Part shown: positions 33,181 to 41,395 of the stretch, piece by piece | How the letters are laid out: each line of letters opens with the position of its first letter | Position numbering within the stretch: the stretch's first letter is position 1 | Origin: Abiotrophia sp965245735 | Lineage (GTDB): Bacteria; Bacillota; Bacilli; Lactobacillales; Aerococcaceae | Length of the DNA stretch: 55,386 bases | Direction: 5' to 3' | Assembly: GCA_965245735.1 (NCBI GenBank) | Contig: CBDFAX010000011.1 | Coordinates: 1 to 55,386 of the forward strand | Notes under the pieces: generated by a model | Seen by the model: the letters and a program-made list of their open reading frames with translations, nothing else | What the model was told of the DNA's origin: nothing | Databases searched by the model: none | Program-made: the position numbers and the translations under genes

Positions 33181-34062
33181 TTAGAGGGCGTTATCGGCAA
33201 TGATTTTCTCCAGAATGGCTTGGCGCATAAAACGGCCATTGGTCATCTGAGTGAAAATGCGAGATTGAGGAGCTTCCACCAAGTCAGAGGCAATCTCCAT
33301 GTCCCGATTGACTGGTGCAGGATGCATGACAATGGCCTGAGGCTTGACGGCTCGATAGCGAGCTGGCGTTAAGCCATAGCGAGCATGATAGTCTGCTTGG
33401 CTTAAGGCTACCGCCTCCTGATGACGTTCAAATTGGACACGTAATAGCATGCAGGCATCAACATGGCCAATGACCTGGTCGAAGTCAACCATTTGCCCCA
33501 AAGTCGGGTCTGCGAAGACTTGCGGTCCTACAAATTGAACTTTGGCACCTAATCGGGTCAGCATGTGATAGTTGCTACGCGCCACCCGCGAATTCTTGAT
33601 ATCACCTGCTATAACGACTTCAAGTCCTTCTATGCGGCCAAAATGCTCATAGAGGGTCATCAAATCTAACAAGCATTGGCTCGGATGCTCCCCACTGCCA
33701 TCACCGCCGCTAACTATAGGAATATTCAAGCCCTCTAATTCCTGATAGTAAGCTTCTTGGCTATGGCGAATGACCAAGATGTTGCAGCCAATCGCTTCAA
33801 GCGTCTTGCAGGTATCATAGAGGGTCTCACCCTTGTTAACTGAAGAAGTTGAAGCGTCAAAATTCAAGACCTGTAAGCCTAACTTTATTTGAGCCACCTC
33901 AAAACTGTGCTTGGTCCGCGTCGAGTTTTCGAAGAAAAGATTGGCCGCTATGAGGTCGGGGCGTTGAATGGGACTGGCTCCTGCCTTGAGCTCTAAGGCT
34001 CGCTCAATCAAGCCATAGACCTCCTCATTGCTTAAATCTGACATCTTTACTAAGTTTCGCAT
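33181..34062 (-). CDS. pyrB: Aspartate carbamoyltransferase catalytic chain
   Basis: Condenses carbamoyl phosphate with aspartate. 293 aa from ATG 34062, chosen because AGGAGG lies 7 nt before it (frame open to 34080). Carbamoyl-phosphate loop FENSTRTKHSFE (about 45-56), the swinging lysine in NKGET and the aspartate-binding R-V-A-R-S region. No regulatory chain pyrI, as usual in Gram-positives. Transcription through the pyrR-pyrB gap is under PyrR attenuation. Confidence 0.97.
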   Translation of the reverse strand: MRNLVKMSDLSNEEVYGLIERALELKAGASPIQRPDLIAANLFFENSTRTKHSFEVAQIKLGLQVLNFDASTSSVNKGETLYDTCKTLEAIGCNILVIRHSQEAYYQELEGLNIPIVSGGDGSGEHPSQCLLDLMTLYEHFGRIEGLEVVIAGDIKNSRVARSNYHMLTRLGAKVQFVGPQVFADPTLGQMVDFDQVIGHVDACMLLRVQFERHQEAVALSQADYHARYGLTPARYRAVKPQAIVMHPAPVNRDMEIASDLVEAPQSRIFTQMTNGRFMRQAILEKIIADNAL

Positions 34063-34094
34063 ACGTCTCCTCCTTATCATGCTATCAAACTATA

Positions 34095-34131
34095 AGAAAA
34101 AACCACCTAATAGTCGAGCTATCAGGTGGTT
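34095..34131 (-). terminator. PyrR-controlled attenuator between pyrR and pyrB
   Basis: Stem with arms AACCACCT (34101-34108) and AGGTGGTT (34124-34131), extended inward by ATAG/CTAT, followed by TTTTTT on the minus strand. It lies 55 bp downstream of a consensus PyrR site, the classical pyr attenuator layout. Confidence 0.85.
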
Positions 34132-34185
34132 GACTTATGAGCGTCTTATTATCGCCTAACAAGACCCTTAAGTTTTCCTCTTGAT

Positions 34186-34199
34186 AGCCTCTCTGGACT
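34186..34199 (-). promoter_or_regulatory. PyrR-binding RNA site (anti-antiterminator)
   Basis: Minus strand reads AGTCCAGAGAGGCT, an exact fit to the PyrR recognition loop known from Bacillus (UCCAGAGAGG core), flanked by a short TAG/CTA stem. UMP-bound PyrR would stabilise it and favour the terminator downstream. Confidence 0.88.
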
Positions 34200-34217
34200 A
34201 GCTTAAAAAGTCAAATC

Positions 34218-34742
34218 TTAAGTGAGTAGAATTTCTTCAGTCCCATCCACTTCTTGCAGACAGACATGGACATTCTCCTCATGTGCTGTGGGAATGTTCT
34301 TACCAATAAAGTCTGCCCGAATGGGAAGCTCGCGGTGGCCGCGGTCCACCATAATGGCCAAACGAATGACCCGGGGACGGCTAACGTCGAGAATGGCATC
34401 CATAGCGGCACGCACAGTGCGGCCTGTATAGAGGACATCATCCACAATGACCACTGTCTTGTCAGTTAAATTGTGAGTAAAAGAAAGATGTTGTATTTGC
34501 GGGTCAGCATGATTCTTGACTAAATCATCCCGATAGAATTGAATATCGATGTGTTCTACACCCACTTGAACCTGGGTGATGGCGGCTAACTTTTCCTGTA
34601 GGCGATCCGCCAGATTAGCCCCTCGCGTCTTAATACCAACCAAGACCACTTGATGAATATCGGTCCGCTCATTGATTTCATGAGCCATGCGGGTCAGCAT
34701 GCGATTGATTTGGCTAGCATCGAATAAAACACGTCGTTTCAT
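34218..34742 (-). CDS. pyrR: PyrR bifunctional regulator / uracil phosphoribosyltransferase
   Basis: RNA-binding attenuation protein that senses UMP/PRPP. 174 aa from ATG 34742 (GGAG 8 nt upstream; a GTG two codons earlier is in frame). PRPP loop VVIVDDVLYTGRTVRAAMD near 92-110; GIKTRGANLADRL near 37-49 and the basic patch typical of PyrR. First gene of the pyr operon; its own leader contains a second PyrR site. Confidence 0.96.
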   Translation of the reverse strand: MKRRVLFDASQINRMLTRMAHEINERTDIHQVVLVGIKTRGANLADRLQEKLAAITQVQVGVEHIDIQFYRDDLVKNHADPQIQHLSFTHNLTDKTVVIVDDVLYTGRTVRAAMDAILDVSRPRVIRLAIMVDRGHRELPIRADFIGKNIPTAHEENVHVCLQEVDGTEEILLT

Positions 34743-34805
34743 AGTCACTTCTCCATCTAGACAAAATCGTCGACATGGCCAAGTCTAAGCTGGCCTGAGC
34801 ACCTT

Positions 34806-34825
34806 GGAAACCTCACGGGATTTCC
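34806..34825 (-). promoter_or_regulatory. PyrR-binding RNA site in the pyrR leader
   Basis: Minus strand: stem GGAAA (34821-34825) pairing with TTTCC (34806-34810) around the loop TCCCGTGAGG, matching the PyrR consensus UCC-N-G-N-GAGG. The hairpin downstream (34776-34795) is weak, so how it controls pyrR is uncertain. Confidence 0.75.
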
Positions 34826-34859
34826 TTAAAAATTCGGATTTTGCCCCTAAATTGCTACT

Positions 34860-34888
34860 AGTATACCCTTAAAGTCAGCCACTGTCAA
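34860..34888 (-). promoter_or_regulatory. Promoter of the pyr operon
   Basis: Minus-strand TTGACA (34883-34888), 17 bp, TATACT (34860-34865): nearly perfect sigma-A promoter, giving a leader of about 110 nt before pyrR. Confidence 0.85.
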
Positions 34889-34897
34889 TTAAATAAG

Positions 34898-34925
34898 TAA
34901 AAAAGCCCCCTAAAAAGGGAGCTTT
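34898..34925 (-). terminator. Terminator of the LPXTG protein gene
   Basis: Stem AAAGCCCCCT / AGGGAGCTTT (one mismatch) with A-rich loop and six T on the minus strand, 4 bp past the stop codon. The pyr promoter follows closely. Confidence 0.85.
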
Positions 34926-34929
34926 CTTT

Positions 34930-35892
34930 CTATTGCTTTCGTGTTTTCTTATAACCGAACAGAACAGCTACACCAGCAATTACCAAGACTAGGGCTACTA
35001 ACCAACCAAAGCTGGACTCTTCCCCTGTCTTAGGTAAGGCTTTTTTCTGAACAACGGGTGCTTGAGAAGCTTCAGAGCGGGATTCAGACTGGCTGTTAGC
35101 TGCTGTCTTATTAGGGTCTGGCTTCTTCTCATTGGTATTTTGTTTATTAGCCAAAGGTTTGCTGCTTTCATTAGCTTTTGATTCTGATACGACACTATAA
35201 GCAACATCTTGACTAGCTGTATTGCTGCGACTGTTTTCATTAGGTTTTGCCCCAGCTTCATTGCTGCTAGACTTCTCAACCGTTACTGGCTTATTGATTT
35301 CACTGCCACTTGCTTGACTAGAGCTAGACTCATTACTTTGGTTAGGCTTAACTGGCTTACTAGTGCTAGCCACACTTGCTTCACTGCTTGATTCAGCCGC
35401 TGGCGCATTTGGTGTAATGGCAGTAGGCACAGAATTGGTCGCATTCTCCCAAGCTTCACGCATTTGACGCTCTGGTTCGTATTGAGGCATCTCAATCACA
35501 TTACGAACGCCCGGTTCTGTCTCAGCCTTGATGCCCAAGTTTTTCAAAACATCCGCTTCCGTAGTGTAAACCATAATATCTGCTGTATAGGCTGATAGGT
35601 TACCTTTAGAAGTTGAGTATTCTGTTAAGTAACTGGATACCTTGAGATTGAAGCGTTTTGGATCCATCATGATGCCCCGTTGGTTGAACCAGTCAACCGT
35701 TTGGATAATAGAAGCATCCTTAGAAGAGTGAGTTAAGAAGTTAACTTCCTGAACAAATTCCCCTGAATATAAGTCATAGATGCTGTATTTTAAGATAGCG
35801 TTCAAGCTCTCTGCATGGGCCGCAAAAGACGGCACTAGGATAGTCGCAAATAATAGTAAGGTCGCGATTATTTTTTTGAATGATCTCATCAT
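34930..35892 (-). CDS. LPXTG-anchored cell-wall surface protein, unknown function
   Basis: 320 aa from ATG 35892 (AAGGGGGAAACG upstream; frame open to 35955). Signal peptide 1-28 (ends AAHA). N-terminal folded region of about 110 residues (about 28-145) that I do not recognise, then a low-complexity Ser/Asn/Glu/Ala/Lys stalk (about 150-280) and a sortase signal LPKTG (286-290), a 22-residue hydrophobic stretch and KKTRKQ. The stalk would span the wall and expose the N-terminal domain. Monocistronic, with its own terminator. Adhesion or ligand binding is a guess from architecture only. Confidence 0.88.
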   Translation of the reverse strand: MMRSFKKIIATLLLFATILVPSFAAHAESLNAILKYSIYDLYSGEFVQEVNFLTHSSKDASIIQTVDWFNQRGIMMDPKRFNLKVSSYLTEYSTSKGNLSAYTADIMVYTTEADVLKNLGIKAETEPGVRNVIEMPQYEPERQMREAWENATNSVPTAITPNAPAAESSSEASVASTSKPVKPNQSNESSSSQASGSEINKPVTVEKSSSNEAGAKPNENSRSNTASQDVAYSVVSESKANESSKPLANKQNTNEKKPDPNKTAANSQSESRSEASQAPVVQKKALPKTGEESSFGWLVALVLVIAGVAVLFGYKKTRKQ

Positions 35893-36040
35893 CGTTTCCC
35901 CCTTAAGTGGATTCTCGAATCTCGTTACACTCATTATACATCTATTACAAATCAATTACAAGCCTTTAGGTCATGAATCCGGCATTTTTTTCATAAAAAA
36001 GCAGTCATTTTAAGGAGCTAAGCCCTTTCACAAGTATTTA

Positions 36041-36069
36041 AGAAAAGAGCTGGGGAAGACCCCAGCTCT
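36041..36069 (-). terminator. Terminator of the pdh operon
   Basis: Perfect 10-bp stem AGAGCTGGGG (36046-36055) / CCCCAGCTCT (36060-36069), loop of 4, followed on minus by TTTTCTT. Confidence 0.9.
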
Positions 36070-36071
36070 GA

Positions 36072-36097
36072 CCAATATATCATATATGATATATTGG
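36072..36097. repeat. 26-bp perfect palindrome after lpdA
   Basis: Perfect palindrome with outer arms CCAA/TTGG and the AT-rich core TATATCATATATGATATA (36076-36093). The same 18-bp core occurs in a longer palindrome at 55343-55376. It lies between the lpdA stop and the GC-rich terminator. Confidence 0.85.
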
Positions 36098-36105
36098 GAA
36101 CTTAA

Positions 36106-37512
36106 TTAGACGTGAATTGGGTGACCTAAAGCCAACTCAGCAGCATCCATGACTGTTTCAGCTAAGGATGGGTGTGAGTGGATGGTCAAGGCGATGTCTT
36201 CAGCGTTCAAGCCGCCTTCAACTGCCAAGGTCAATTCAGCAATGATGTCAGAAGCGTTAACCCCTGCAACTTGTGCCCCTAAGATGGTGTTGTCTTCCTT
36301 ATCCACAACCAAACGTACGAAACCTTCAGTTGCATTCAAGGATAAGGCACGACCGTTCCCAGCTAATGGGAATTTAACAGCTTTAGCATTCAAACCAGCT
36401 TCCTTGGCTTGGTCTAGAGTGTAACCTACAGAAGATAATTCTGGGTCAGTGAAGCAGACTGCTGGCATTGCCACGTAGTCAACTTCTGATGCTTGCCCAG
36501 CGATTGCTTCAGCAGCAACCTTAGCTTCATAGCTTGCTTTGTGGGCTAAGGCTGCACCTGGTACAGCGTCACCGATAGCGAAAATGTTTGGTTTGTTAGT
36601 GCGACCTTGTTTGTCAACGTTAATCAAACCACGTTCGCCCACGATAACCCCAGCAACTTCCAAGCCGCAGTTATCGGTGTTAGGACGGCGACCAACCGTT
36701 ACTAAGCAGTATTCTGCTTCAACGGTGTGTTGTTTGCCCCCTACTTCATAAGTTACTACAACAGACTTGTCTTTTACTTCTGAGTTCAAAGCCATAGCAT
36801 TGGTGATGATATCTACACCCTTTTTAGCGAATTCATTTTCCACTAATTTAACCATGTCTTTTTCAAAAGTTGGGATGATTTGGTTAGAACCTTCTAAGAT
36901 TGTAATCTTAGTACCGAAGTTAGCGAAAGCACCTGCTAATTCTGAACCGATGTAACCCCCACCGATTACCACCATAGAAGATGGAATGTGGTCTAGGGCC
37001 AAAGCACCGGTAGAGTCAATCACGCGGTCGCTGTACTTGAAGCCTTTGATTTCGATTGGACGGCTACCAGTTGCCACGATGGCATTGTTGAAGCTATAAG
37101 TTTGAGCTGAGTCTTCTTTGACTACACGTAATGTATGGTCATCTACGAAGAAAGCTTCCCCTTCGATAATCTCTACCTTGTTCTTCTTAAGCAACATGCG
37201 AATCCCGCCGGTTAACTTAGCAACAACTTCTTTGTCTTTCCATTCTTGGGTACGTTTGAAGTCCACAGTGATGTCTTTGGCAATAACCCCAAAGTGGTCA
37301 CCGTGTTTAGCATTGTGGTAGGTGTGGCCAGCGTTGATCAAAGCCTTAGAAGGGATACAACCTACGTTCAAGCAGGTCCCCCCAATGTAGTCTTTTTCAA
37401 TGATGGCAACTTTTTGGCCCAGTTGAGCAGCACGAATAGCTGCTACATACCCACCAGGGCCAGAACCAATCACGACTGTGTCGAGTTCAATTGCGAAATC
37501 TCCTACTACCAT
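36106..37512 (-). CDS. lpdA: Dihydrolipoyl dehydrogenase, E3 of pyruvate dehydrogenase
   Basis: FAD flavoprotein that reoxidises lipoyl groups with NAD+. 468 aa. FAD loop VVIGSGPGGYVAA (13-25), redox disulfide GGTCLNVGCIPSK (Cys47, Cys52), NAD loop VVIGGGYIGSELAG, and the C-terminal HSHPSLAET catalytic His-Glu. Last gene of pdhA-pdhB-pdhC-lpdA. Confidence 0.97.
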   Translation of the reverse strand: MVVGDFAIELDTVVIGSGPGGYVAAIRAAQLGQKVAIIEKDYIGGTCLNVGCIPSKALINAGHTYHNAKHGDHFGVIAKDITVDFKRTQEWKDKEVVAKLTGGIRMLLKKNKVEIIEGEAFFVDDHTLRVVKEDSAQTYSFNNAIVATGSRPIEIKGFKYSDRVIDSTGALALDHIPSSMVVIGGGYIGSELAGAFANFGTKITILEGSNQIIPTFEKDMVKLVENEFAKKGVDIITNAMALNSEVKDKSVVVTYEVGGKQHTVEAEYCLVTVGRRPNTDNCGLEVAGVIVGERGLINVDKQGRTNKPNIFAIGDAVPGAALAHKASYEAKVAAEAIAGQASEVDYVAMPAVCFTDPELSSVGYTLDQAKEAGLNAKAVKFPLAGNGRALSLNATEGFVRLVVDKEDNTILGAQVAGVNASDIIAELTLAVEGGLNAEDIALTIHSHPSLAETVMDAAELALGHPIHV

Positions 37513-37525
37513 AATCTATTTCACC

Positions 37526-38827
37526 TTAACCTTCCATCAATAATAATTCTGGGTCAGCCAATAAACGTTTCAATTCGTTCATAGCATTTTGTGCAGTAGC
37601 CCCATCGACGATACGGTGGTCGAAACTCAAGGACAATTTCAACATACGGCCAACAGCGATTTCGCCTTCAGCGTTAACGACTGGTTGAACGTTGATAGTC
37701 CCCATCCCTAAGATAGCAACTTCTGGGTAGTTAATGATTGGAGTGAACCATTGACCACGAGCAGAACCAATGTTAGAGATTGTGATAGTCCCTTGGCTCA
37801 TGTCTTGAGCAGTTAACTTACCTTCGTGAGCTAAAGCTGCCTTGCCGTTGATTTCATCTGCAATGTCGAATACTGACTTAGTGTTAGCGTCCTTCACGTT
37901 TGGTACGAAGAGGCCACGCTCAGTGTCAGTTGCAATACCGATGTTATAGTAGTTCTTGTAGACAATTTCTTGGCTAGCGTCGTCAATAGAAGCATTGAGG
38001 ACTGGGAACTTCTTAACAGTTGCTACTAAAGCTTTTACCACGTATGGCAAGAAGGTTAACTTAGTACCACGGTTAGCGGCAATGTCTTTGAACTTCTTAC
38101 GGTGATCCCATAAAGCAGATACTTCTACTTCATCGAAGAGGGTTACGTGAGGCGCAGTGTGTTTAGAGTTAACCATTGCCTTAGAAATTGCTTTACGCAT
38201 TGGAGATAATGGTTCACGAGTTTCAGCTTCACCCTTACCAGATACATATGGTTGTGCTGGTGCTGCTGGTGCTGCCGCTGGGCTTGCTACTTGAGCTGGT
38301 GCTGCTACTTCTGCAGCCGCAACTGGTGCTGCTTCGCCATTGAAGGCCAAGACGTCAGCCGCTACAACACGACCGCCCTTACCAGAAGGAGTTACTAAAC
38401 GAATGTCGACACCCTTGTCACGAGCTAATTTACGAACAGATGGCATTGCTAAGACACGTTTACCTTCACCTGCAGGAGCGCCTGTTGGGGCACCTGGGCC
38501 TGCTGGTGCTGCAGGTGCAGCTTCCGCAGCTGGAGCCGCTTCTGGTGCAGCTTCTGCTGCTGGTGCTGCATCGCCATCATCTTCGTGGCCAGGAGCGTCG
38601 ATTTCAACTAAAACGTCCCCTACGCGCGCAACAGTTCCTTCTGGAACCAAGATTTTTAAGATTTTACCAGTAACTGGAGATGGAATTTCCTCAACTGATT
38701 TGTCGTTTTGGATTTCCACTAATGTATCGTCTTCTTGAATGGTGTCGCCTTCTTTGACGTCCCATTTTACGATTTCGCCTTCGGCGATCCCTTCACCGAT
38801 ATCAGGCAATCTGAATTTAAAAGCCAT
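37526..38827 (-). CDS. pdhC: Dihydrolipoamide acetyltransferase, E2 of pyruvate dehydrogenase
   Basis: 433 aa. One lipoyl domain with lipoylated Lys43 in QNDKSVEEIPS, an Ala/Pro-rich linker (about 85-120), the peripheral subunit-binding domain (VLAMPSVRKLARDKGVD...GRVVAADV, about 127-165), a second Ala/Pro linker, and the acetyltransferase domain ending in SFDHRIVDG (His404, Asp408). Forms the core of the complex. Gap to lpdA 13 bp. Confidence 0.97.
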   Translation of the reverse strand: MAFKFRLPDIGEGIAEGEIVKWDVKEGDTIQEDDTLVEIQNDKSVEEIPSPVTGKILKILVPEGTVARVGDVLVEIDAPGHEDDGDAAPAAEAAPEAAPAAEAAPAAPAGPGAPTGAPAGEGKRVLAMPSVRKLARDKGVDIRLVTPSGKGGRVVAADVLAFNGEAAPVAAAEVAAPAQVASPAAAPAAPAQPYVSGKGEAETREPLSPMRKAISKAMVNSKHTAPHVTLFDEVEVSALWDHRKKFKDIAANRGTKLTFLPYVVKALVATVKKFPVLNASIDDASQEIVYKNYYNIGIATDTERGLFVPNVKDANTKSVFDIADEINGKAALAHEGKLTAQDMSQGTITISNIGSARGQWFTPIINYPEVAILGMGTINVQPVVNAEGEIAVGRMLKLSLSFDHRIVDGATAQNAMNELKRLLADPELLLMEG

Positions 38828-38856
38828 GTTATTTACTTCCTTTCCTCAACTGAATA

Positions 38857-39834
38857 TTAGAAGTTGTATACTTCGCGTACTTTTTCTTCGATGTCTGTTG
38901 CGTTTGGCAACCAGTCATGTTCGGCTTGACCGAATGGGAAGATGGTGTCAGGTGCTGCAACGAAACCAACTGGTGCTTCTAAGGAAAGAACAGCACGTTC
39001 AGTGATTTCAGCCATTACGCGAGCGCCAACCCCTGCTTGACGTTGTGCTTCTTGAACCACAACGACGCGACCAGTTTTCTCAGTGGTTGCGACAATCGCT
39101 TCGATGTCAAGTGGTTGAACAGTACGTAAGTCAAGGATTTCAACAGAGATCCCATCTTTTTCAAGTTTTTCAGCCGCTTTAACCGCTTCACGAACCATTG
39201 CCCCGTAAGTGATGATGGAAACGTGGTTCCCTTCCTTCACTACGTTAGCTTTGCCTAAAGGAATAGTGTATTCAGCTTCTGGCACTTCCTCACGGAAAGA
39301 ACGGTAGAGTTTCATGTGCTCTAAGAAGATAACTGGGTCGTTGTCACGGATAGATGACAAGAGCAAGCCCTTAGCATCGTATGGACCAGAAGGAATAACA
39401 ACCTTGATACCTGGTGATTGAGCCAAGAGACCTTCCAAGTTATCCGCGTGCAATTCAGGCGTGTGAACCCCACCACCGAATGGTGCGCGGAAAGTAATTG
39501 GCATGTTACGGCTACCACCAAGACGGTAACGAGTACGTGCTGCTTGAGCAACAACAGAGTCCATAACTTCGAAGACGAAGCCTAAGAATTGGATTTCAGG
39601 GATTGGACGGAAACCTTCCAAAGCCAAACCGATGGCCATACCACCGATACCAGATTCTGCCAAAGGAGTGTTGAAGACGCGGTCTTCACCAAATTCTGCT
39701 TGTAAACCTTGAGTGGCACGGAATACCCCCCCGTTCAAGCCGACGTCTTCCCCAAAAATAAGGGTACGGTCGTCATTGCGTAATTCAATGGCTAACGCTT
39801 CTGTGATAGCCTCAATCATCGTTTTTTGAGCCAT
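38857..39834 (-). CDS. pdhB: Pyruvate dehydrogenase E1 beta subunit
   Basis: 325 aa thiamine-diphosphate enzyme half. LIFGEDVGLNGGVFRATQGL near 26-45 holds the conserved Glu that activates the cofactor; the C-terminal transketolase domain has VVVQEAQRQAGVG. Starts 2 bp after the pdhA stop with AAAGGAG inside the pdhA end, so alpha and beta are translated together. Confidence 0.97.
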   Translation of the reverse strand: MAQKTMIEAITEALAIELRNDDRTLIFGEDVGLNGGVFRATQGLQAEFGEDRVFNTPLAESGIGGMAIGLALEGFRPIPEIQFLGFVFEVMDSVVAQAARTRYRLGGSRNMPITFRAPFGGGVHTPELHADNLEGLLAQSPGIKVVIPSGPYDAKGLLLSSIRDNDPVIFLEHMKLYRSFREEVPEAEYTIPLGKANVVKEGNHVSIITYGAMVREAVKAAEKLEKDGISVEILDLRTVQPLDIEAIVATTEKTGRVVVVQEAQRQAGVGARVMAEITERAVLSLEAPVGFVAAPDTIFPFGQAEHDWLPNATDIEEKVREVYNF

Positions 39835-39836
39835 TA

Positions 39837-40937
39837 TTAGTTATTCTCCTTTGCTTCGAATTTCTTGATTTGTTCTGCTGTGATGAAGTCTGGTGTTTCG
39901 TACATGTTCTTCAAGAAGTCAGAAATCTTTTGTTTAGGTGCTTGGTCAGCTAACTTGATGGCTTCCTTGACTTCTTCCTTAGTACGTTCGATCACCGCTT
40001 CTTCTTTTTCTTGAGACCAGAGGCCTTTTGATTCTAAGTAAGTACGGAAACGAATGAGTGGATCTTTTGCACGCCATTCTTCTTGAACACCGTCTGGTTG
40101 GTAACGGGTTGGGTCATCACCTGATAAGGTATGTGGACCGAAGCGGTAGCACATTGTTTCGATGAGGACTGGACCATTGCCTGCTACAGCGTAGTCACGC
40201 GCAGCTTTGGTTACAGCATAAACTGCTAAGATGTCCATCCCGTCTACTTGAATCCCTGGGATCCCAGCGGCAACTGCTTTTTGAGCCAAAGTAGGCGCAG
40301 CAGATTGGAGTGAACGTGGCGTAGAAATCGCCCAACCGTTGTTTTGGATGAAGAAGATTGCTGGTGCTTTGTAAGCGCCGGCGAAGTTAATCCCTTCGTA
40401 GAAGTCCCCTTGTGAAGAACCACCGTCACCAGTCCAAGTCGCAGCAACTGCGTCTTTACCGTTCTTCTTAAGACCCAAAGCAACCCCCATGGCTTGCACG
40501 TATTGTGCCCCGATGATGATTTGTGGTGGGTAAGCATTGAAGTCAGCTGGGTAGTTGTTCCCTTCTACGTGACCACGTGACCATAAGAAAGCCTTGTGGA
40601 GTGGTAAACCGTGTTTGATGAGCTGAGGCACATCACGGTAACCAGGCAAGATGTAGTCTTCTGGTTTGAGGGCTGCAACAGAGCCTAATTGTGATGCTTC
40701 TTGACCAAAAGTTGGAGCGTAGAAGCCTAAACGTCCTTGACGGTTCAAAGCAGTTGAACGTTCGTGTAAGATACGGGACCATACCATATCTTCCATCAAT
40801 TGAACCAATTCTTCATCAGATAAATCTGGTAATAAATCTTTGTTGACAACTTTACCTTCTGGGCTCAAGACTTGGACCATGTCGAAGTTAAAGTTATCTG
40901 GACGCAATAAGTCTTCAATCTTAACTTTTTTTGCCAT
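39837..40937 (-). CDS. pdhA: Pyruvate dehydrogenase E1 alpha subunit
   Basis: 366 aa. ThDP motif GDGGSSQGDFYEGINFAG near 170-187, ending in the expected NN (IQNNGWAIS). The activation-loop region RFGPHTLSGDDPTRY (about 268-282) is present. First gene of the pdh operon; GAGGAAAG ribosome site before ATG 40937. Confidence 0.97.
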   Translation of the reverse strand: MAKKVKIEDLLRPDNFNFDMVQVLSPEGKVVNKDLLPDLSDEELVQLMEDMVWSRILHERSTALNRQGRLGFYAPTFGQEASQLGSVAALKPEDYILPGYRDVPQLIKHGLPLHKAFLWSRGHVEGNNYPADFNAYPPQIIIGAQYVQAMGVALGLKKNGKDAVAATWTGDGGSSQGDFYEGINFAGAYKAPAIFFIQNNGWAISTPRSLQSAAPTLAQKAVAAGIPGIQVDGMDILAVYAVTKAARDYAVAGNGPVLIETMCYRFGPHTLSGDDPTRYQPDGVQEEWRAKDPLIRFRTYLESKGLWSQEKEEAVIERTKEEVKEAIKLADQAPKQKISDFLKNMYETPDFITAEQIKKFEAKENN

Positions 40938-41021
40938 ACTTGTACACTTTCCTCTCTTTTTTTAACTACTACCAAGCAAGACAGACTTAATTTCTGTATT
41001 ACTGGCAGACTGTACCTTATA

Positions 41022-41050
41022 AATTTACCACTCTTGGCTAGCAAATGCAA
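41022..41050 (-). promoter_or_regulatory. Proximal promoter of the pdh operon
   Basis: Minus-strand TTGCAT (41045-41050), 17 bp, extended -10 TGGTAAATT (TAAATT 41022-41027). Confidence 0.55.
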
Positions 41051-41179
41051 GTTCTAAGGCTTGATAATAGTCACTTTATCCCCTATTGTCCGTTTTTGTG
41101 AATGATACAATATAAGGGCCTTTTATCCAAGAAAAACGGTTACTTTTGGTCAGAAAGTGGATACATTAAGGGTTGAACT

Positions 41180-41208
41180 GTAATACTACACTTAAATATC
41201 TGTTTCAA
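41180..41208 (-). promoter_or_regulatory. Possible distal promoter of the pdh operon
   Basis: Minus-strand TTGAAA (41203-41208), 17 bp, TATTAC (41180-41185), in the 458-bp non-coding stretch between oppF and pdhA. That stretch has no ORF with a ribosome site. Confidence 0.35.
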
Positions 41209-41225
41209 AATCGCCTTATAATGAC

Positions 41226-41288
41226 AAAACAGCTTGTGTTTTCTGGTATCTTTCAAACTAATATTTTAGTTAGTGAATTTTACTTCAC
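41226..41288. promoter_or_regulatory. Cluster of three inverted repeats upstream of pdh
   Basis: AAAACA-N5-TGTTTT (41226-41242), AACTAA-TATT-TTAGTT (41256-41271) and GTGAA-N6-TTCAC (41273-41288) occur in tandem within 63 bp. They sit between the opp terminator and the candidate pdh promoters and may bind regulators of pyruvate metabolism. Confidence 0.35.
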
Positions 41289-41344
41289 ATGGACTTATTT
41301 AAATCACGCGCTTTTGGGGTCGCTCTTCACAATCTAATTGGAGC

Positions 41345-41383
41345 ACAAAAAAAGACCTTCTCCCTGATACAGGAAGAAGGTTT
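41345..41383 (-). terminator. Terminator of the opp operon
   Basis: 12-bp stem with one mismatch (41355-41366 / 41370-41381), 3-nt loop, then a T-rich tract on minus; 15 bp past the oppF stop. Confidence 0.85.
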
Positions 41384-41395
41384 GTGCTTAGCATA

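Noticed and set aside
34776..34795. Intrinsic terminator in the pyrR leader
   Set aside because: Only a 5-bp GGCCA/TGGCC stem with a 9-nt loop and a distant four-T tract; too weak to annotate.
38340..38738. Open frames of 77-132 codons on the plus strand opposite pdhC
   Set aside because: They are produced by the Ala/Pro-rich linker codons of pdhC read in reverse; no ribosome site and low-complexity products.
41131..41145. cre box in the pdh upstream region (GAAAAACGGTTACT)
   Set aside because: Mismatches at both conserved ends; weaker than the site at 26043-26056.
41273..41288. Rex (redox) operator before pdh
   Set aside because: GTGAA and TTCAC are present but are 6 bp apart instead of 4 and lack the outer TT/AA; kept only as a generic dyad.
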